From Jacaranda mimosifolia (Eukaryota > Streptophyta > Magnoliopsida > Lamiales > Bignoniaceae): a stretch of 64,000 nt of DNA. The translations under genes were made by a program, and so were the position numbers. Location: contig CM032117.1 in assembly GCA_018894105.1 (NCBI GenBank), positions 31,290,501 through 31,354,500 on the forward strand. The letters are read 5' to 3'. How positions within the stretch are numbered: the stretch's first letter is position 1; each line of letters opens with the position of its first letter. The notes beneath the pieces were generated by a model. It was not told the origin of the DNA, did not search any database, and was given only the letters and a program-made list of their open reading frames with translations. Positions 60,235-64,000 of this stretch are shown here, piece by piece.

Positions 60235-60730
60235 GTTATTACTTTATTATTTCTTCAATATTTATTTAAAATTAAAGTTCTTATAGCCAACTCAGGATTT
60301 TAATTTTTATATTACTTAAAAGTGTTAGTAAGCAGTACTTTTTATTTCAATTAATTATATTTTATATATTTATTTTTAATATTATTTTCAAATATTTTTG
60401 TTTGTTCATATAAGAATTTATCTTTGATATTAAATTTTTATTTTACTATTATATTAGTTACAACTCTCTTTATTTATCTAGATAAAAATATTATATATAC
60501 TTCATATTTGAATAATGTACCTCGAATAATGTGGTGTTATAAAATATTTAAAAATATTATAATTTTATTTATTTGTTGAAATTATTTCAATTTCTTATCA
60601 AATGACTAAAGAAATACTATATATTTTTTATAAAAAATATTCATTAAAACTATTAGCACTTGATTTATCCATTTCTAATTATGTGCATATAAGAAAGATT
60701 TTTTTCATTTTTTCTATATAATATTATGTG
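60235..60730. repeat. Inverted copy of 57440-57960
   Basis: Anchors in reverse complement: AAAGTTCTTATAGCCAACTC against AAAGTTCTTATGGCCAACTT, CATATAAGAATTTATCTTTG, AATAATGTGGTGTTAT, and TTAGCACTTGATTTA(T/C)CCAT. Confidence 0.75.
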
Positions 60731-61429
60731 CTTTGATAAGTTTATTTGATTGGTTGAATCTTTACTTATTTATAATATTTTTTATAAGAAAATTATTTTA
60801 TTTCTCTTCAATAAATAAATTATTTATAAAAAATTATGTATATACAACTAAAGATCAAAATTTCATTGTTAAGTAAATACTCTTACTCTTGCACAACTAA
60901 TATATTTCATATTTGGCAATATATATTCACTTTGATAATATCAATTATCAAAAATGAAATGGATGTATGAAGTAATGAAATTATCTAATAAATTTGAGCT
61001 CTAATAAGTATTAACTTATTTTTTATTTAAAGAGTGAGATTTTTTCTTTTTAATTTAATTATATATTTTATCCAAAAAAGCTTAAATTTATCCCAAGAAA
61101 GTAGTTGATAACTAAATTATTTCAAAACAACAACCAATATATATATATATATATTTGGATTTATATAGATACAATCACATTACTTTTAGTTGAAGTAATA
61201 CAATATTAAATTATTTTTAATTAAAAATTTAATAAATAAATAATATTCAATCATTTGATCAAATAAATTATTTTTATTTATTAATTAAATAATTTTTTTC
61301 TAGACAATTTCAAAAGTAAAATTAAAATACTTAATAGTCATAGTTACCTATTAACATCGTGACTTACTTAAAAAATTTTACAACTTATTTGTTGCTAAAC
61401 GATAAATAAATATTTATGTATCAACTCAT

Positions 61430-62790
61430 CACTTCTTTATTAAAGAATTATAAATTTGAGAAATGAATAATTATAAATTAATTGATATGCAAGTCCTCAA
61501 TTTATCAAAGTCTTTACAATTCAATTATTTTTGCAATAATATTTTTAGATATGTAAAATATTTTTAAATAAAATTATATATATAGAATATAACAAATAAT
61601 TTCATTGACTAATTTGTTTCAAATATAAACAGTTACTTCCTACAACAATTGTAAATTTAGAACTTTATTTTACATTATTTTTTAAAATTATTTTAGATTT
61701 TTAGCAATATAGTAATGGAGAACTCATTTTCAATTATTTGAAATAAATTCTTTTATATGGGGCATATATATAGTTGACATAGTTGAAAATTTCAAAAGTT
61801 TGATAAATGGATACTTTTTTTTTTTTTTGATAAAAGAAAATTACTACTTAAATAGCAAATGATATCAATTTTATATTTTTTAATTTATTTAATTACACTA
61901 TTTTATAATTATATCACATATATTTATTTTAATATTTTTACATATAATAATTCATAATTTTTTTTATATGGATTAATGATGTGAGATCAATTTTTTTTGA
62001 CTGAAAGTAAGTATCCATTTAATCTTCTGTACTAATTATAAAGAAAAAAAACTTATGGAAGATTGATATTTTATTTTAAACTGAATACTGAAAATTTACT
62101 TATTATTTTATTCATGTACATAATATATGTTAATTGATACTTTAAAAAATGATAAAATAACTACATATATGAATAAAAATAAATAAAATTTTACTTATTA
62201 AAGTTATATGGAATATTAAGAGATATTTTAACTTATAAAAATTGTATGTTACAAACTACTTATTGAAATAGTTAACAAATAATCAATAACCTAATATAAG
62301 CTATTTTCATAGATAAAGTACAAAAATATTATATATTTACTCTAACAAAAAAATGTTTAACATTTAGAATTCTCAAATGTTATGAAAATTGTAACTATAA
62401 CTTTCACATTATTAAGAAATCATATAAAAAAACTTTACATTATAAATAAAATTATTTGCTTATTTATCATATCAAAATATGTATGTATATATATATGTAA
62501 TTTAAAAAAATGTATTTAATAAAATATTATGTGCTATTTTTATTTTCTTAACTCTTTTATTTATTTTTAAAATTTTGTCATTTCATAAATTTTTGTATAA
62601 TTTATAAACTTAGAGTGAGAAATTCTTGAAATTTTACAATTTATTTAAGTGTAAATAATCTTCAAATATAATATTTTTAATTAAAATATTCATATTATTT
62701 TAATTAAATAATAATATATTTTCTTTCGTTAAATGTTAAAAATAAATACAATTCATAATTAAATCACATAAAATAAAATAAATTATTTAA
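61430..62790. repeat. Right arm of the 1.2-kb inverted repeat
   Basis: Partner of 58182-59370 in opposite orientation. The 2-kb spacer contains the second, shorter inverted copy (60235-60730). Confidence 0.75.
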
Positions 62791-62832
62791 GCATATAATC
62801 AGTTTCGATGTATCGTACCGGGAACATGCTAG

Positions 62833-63110
62833 TAAAATAATAATATGAAATAACATTTTCACACCACTTATCAAATAAAAAAATACTAATTTAATATTTA
62901 CAATACAATTTATTTCTTCTCCAAAACTAAATTTCCAAAACAAAATTAAACATATATCACATTGCTCTAAGTTTCTAACCTACTCCCCCAAATATTTTCT
63001 TAAAATACCCAAAATAAAACACTACCTAGTTATCATCCCAAGGCAGCCAAAAGTGTCTGCCGAAGAAGAAGAAGAAGAAGAGAAAGAGAGTTCCTTGGTG
63101 GAAAGAAAAG
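62833..63110 (+). promoter_or_regulatory. Upstream region and leader of VPS60
   Basis: About 280 bases separate the Helitron-like terminus from the VPS60 start codon. The first half is AT-rich. From about 63040 the sequence turns purine-rich with a (GAA)n run at 63062-63081, typical of a plant 5' leader. I could not assign one TATA box among several AT words. Confidence 0.4.
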
Positions 63111-63661
63111 ATGAAGAGACTGTTTGGAGTGAAGAAAGACAAAGAGCCTCCTCCATCTATTCAAGATGCCTCCGATCGGGTTTGTTGTTTCATCAGTTTG
63201 TTGAGTTTTATGTGATTTTTAATTTAAATACATATTCATCTGAACTGGTGAAACTGTTAGCAAATTTACCTCACGAACTTATGCTGCAATAATTTTTCCA
63301 AGCGTACCCAGCAAGTAATAAGGTGTTGCTAAATTTCCAAAACTTTTAAAATATCTATTGCTGAAATGGTTGGAAAATAGTAGGGTACATATGCGTTTAG
63401 GTTTCGATTTCTTATGTATTTATGTTATATAAAGGAGTTATTGTTGTACTTGGGGCAGGGTAGTTGTTTGGTTTGATGGACTCTTACTTCAAATGATTTT
63501 TTTCTTCAGATTACTAAAAAAGGCGACAATGTGGATGAGAAGATAAAGAAACTTGATGCTGAACTAGCAAGATACAAAGAGCAGATCAAGAAGATCCGAC
63601 CAGGTCCCGCGCAAGAAGCTGTCAAAGCTAGAGCAATGAGAATTCTTAAGCAAAAAAGGAT
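63111..63661 (+). CDS. VPS60: VPS60/CHMP5-like ESCRT-III subunit, exons 1-2 (partial)
   Basis: Exon 1 is 63111-63179, 23 codons (MKRLFGVKKDKEPPPSIQDA, then SDR), followed by a GTTTGT donor at 63180. Exon 2 runs from 63510, after TTTCTTCAG, to 63661, before GTAAGT, and reads ITKKGDNVDEKIKKLDAELA, RYKEQIKKIRPGPAQEAVKA, RAMRILKQKR plus a split Met codon (phase 2). This is the conserved start of plant VPS60 (CHMP5 in animals, Snf7 superfamily): a basic N-terminal helix, the PPPSIQDASDR segment, then a coiled-coil helix. The protein acts on endosomal membranes in multivesicular-body sorting with the Vps4 ATPase and its cofactor LIP5. The family is about 230 residues long; the remaining exons are beyond 64000. 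The start is fixed by the conserved first residues. The frames at 63053-63292 and 63506-63808 are not real. Confidence 0.92.
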
Positions 63662-64000
63662 GTAAGTCTGTGAATCACTATTGCAGATTGAATGTGGAAT
63701 GCTGAATATAATTGGATTTGAATTTCTTAATTTTCTGAAAGAATTCATCTGTGAGATGTTGGAGACCAGCACCAACTCAGTCATCAACATGATGAAATAA
63801 GCGACCATGATCTAGAATAAAAGTAAGAGAAGCTAAAATGGGATTAAGTATGAAGTGGGGGAAAATATGTTTTCATTCTTTCATTTGAATTGAATAGAAT
63901 ATTTTTAGGTAATGAGAGGAACATTTTGTGACTCAAAAAGGTATTTTTGAGAAAATCACCTTACAGAAGTTTGCTGGTGGTAACTAAATTTATTGTTATG
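63662..64000 (+). other. Intron 2 of VPS60 (incomplete)
   Basis: Starts with GTAAGT after exon 2. No segment coding for the expected next residues (YEGQRDML-like) is present, so the intron continues past the window. Confidence 0.7.

Larger units (their letters stand above)
57149..62832. mobile_element. Helitron-like elements in opposed orientation with long inverted repeats
   Basis: The left terminus, read on the minus strand, is GCATTGCACGGGCATATGTT followed by AGT. The right terminus on the plus strand is CGTACCGGGAACATGCTAG followed by T (62829-62832 is CTAG). Both fit a Helitron 3' end, where a GC-rich hairpin precedes CTRR and insertion is next to T, although the hairpins are decayed. 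Inside, 58182-59370 is repeated inverted at 61430-62790, and 57440-57960 inverted at 60235-60730. 57228-57480 also recurs directly at 58182-58430. No Rep/helicase coding is visible, so any elements are non-autonomous. Class assignment is tentative. Confidence 0.45.

Noticed and set aside
1..64000. CRISPR arrays, riboswitches, bacterial operons
   Set aside because: The window is plant nuclear DNA; no evenly spaced identical repeats with unique spacers, no operon structure.
1..64000. Integrated viral sequence (pararetrovirus-like)
   Set aside because: All RT and integrase fragments have copia or Ty3/gypsy domain order with LTRs or their primer sites; no movement protein or viral coat motif was seen.

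Overview
This is nuclear DNA from a flowering plant, probably a eudicot. It is AT-rich and short of genes, with GT-AG introns, long-terminal-repeat (LTR) retrotransposons primed from tRNA-Met or Tat-type sites, Mutator-, CACTA- and Helitron-like DNA elements, and a plant LINE. Host coding sequence is seen only at the two edges. At the left edge, on the minus strand, is the first exon of a small membrane-anchored protein resembling the plant DUF1068 family (1777-1972). At the right edge, on the plus strand, are the first two exons of VPS60/CHMP5, an ESCRT-III subunit (63111-63661). Almost everything between them is transposon sequence of different ages, much of it nested.

Layout. 1-2480: the DUF1068-like gene end and its 5' flank. 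2483-4089: AT-rich inverted-terminal element. About 4770-14806: old minus-strand Ty1/copia element with 2.1-kb LTRs, abutting a MULE-type terminal repeat (14807-15738). 16210-21001: LTR element lacking gag-pol but keeping the antisense additional ORF known from Tat-type Ty3/gypsy elements. 22300-30660: at least two further Tat-like wrecks, again ending in an antisense ORF. 30668-33654: LTR sequence of the first copia family, rearranged with part of it inverted. 34220-35744: CACTA-like element. 36369-36950: 5'-truncated LINE. 38014-43526: very young minus-strand copia element with 323/324 identical LTRs and a perfect GTAAG target duplication, but a crippled pol. 45193-56667: decayed MULE containing a Ty3/gypsy element, whose 5' LTR contains a 1.45-kb foldback element. 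57149-62832: Helitron-like termini and long inverted repeats in extremely AT-rich DNA. 62833-64000: flank and start of VPS60.

The two host genes are unrelated and only share this interval. The transposons do not form a working system. Every pol region seen has stops, frameshifts, lost catalytic residues or deletions, so any recent movement (clearly the 38-43.5 kb copia) must have used proteins supplied in trans, or the damage arose after insertion.

I found no convincing new cellular pathway, CRISPR array, rRNA or tRNA gene. The most informative features are structural: the three-level nest with a natural empty site in the partner LTR; the young but defective copia; the antisense ORFs carried by two gypsy relics; the inverted LTR arrangement; and the inverted-repeat block before VPS60. 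Domain names are by recognition of motifs, and element borders marked approximate were set by eye.
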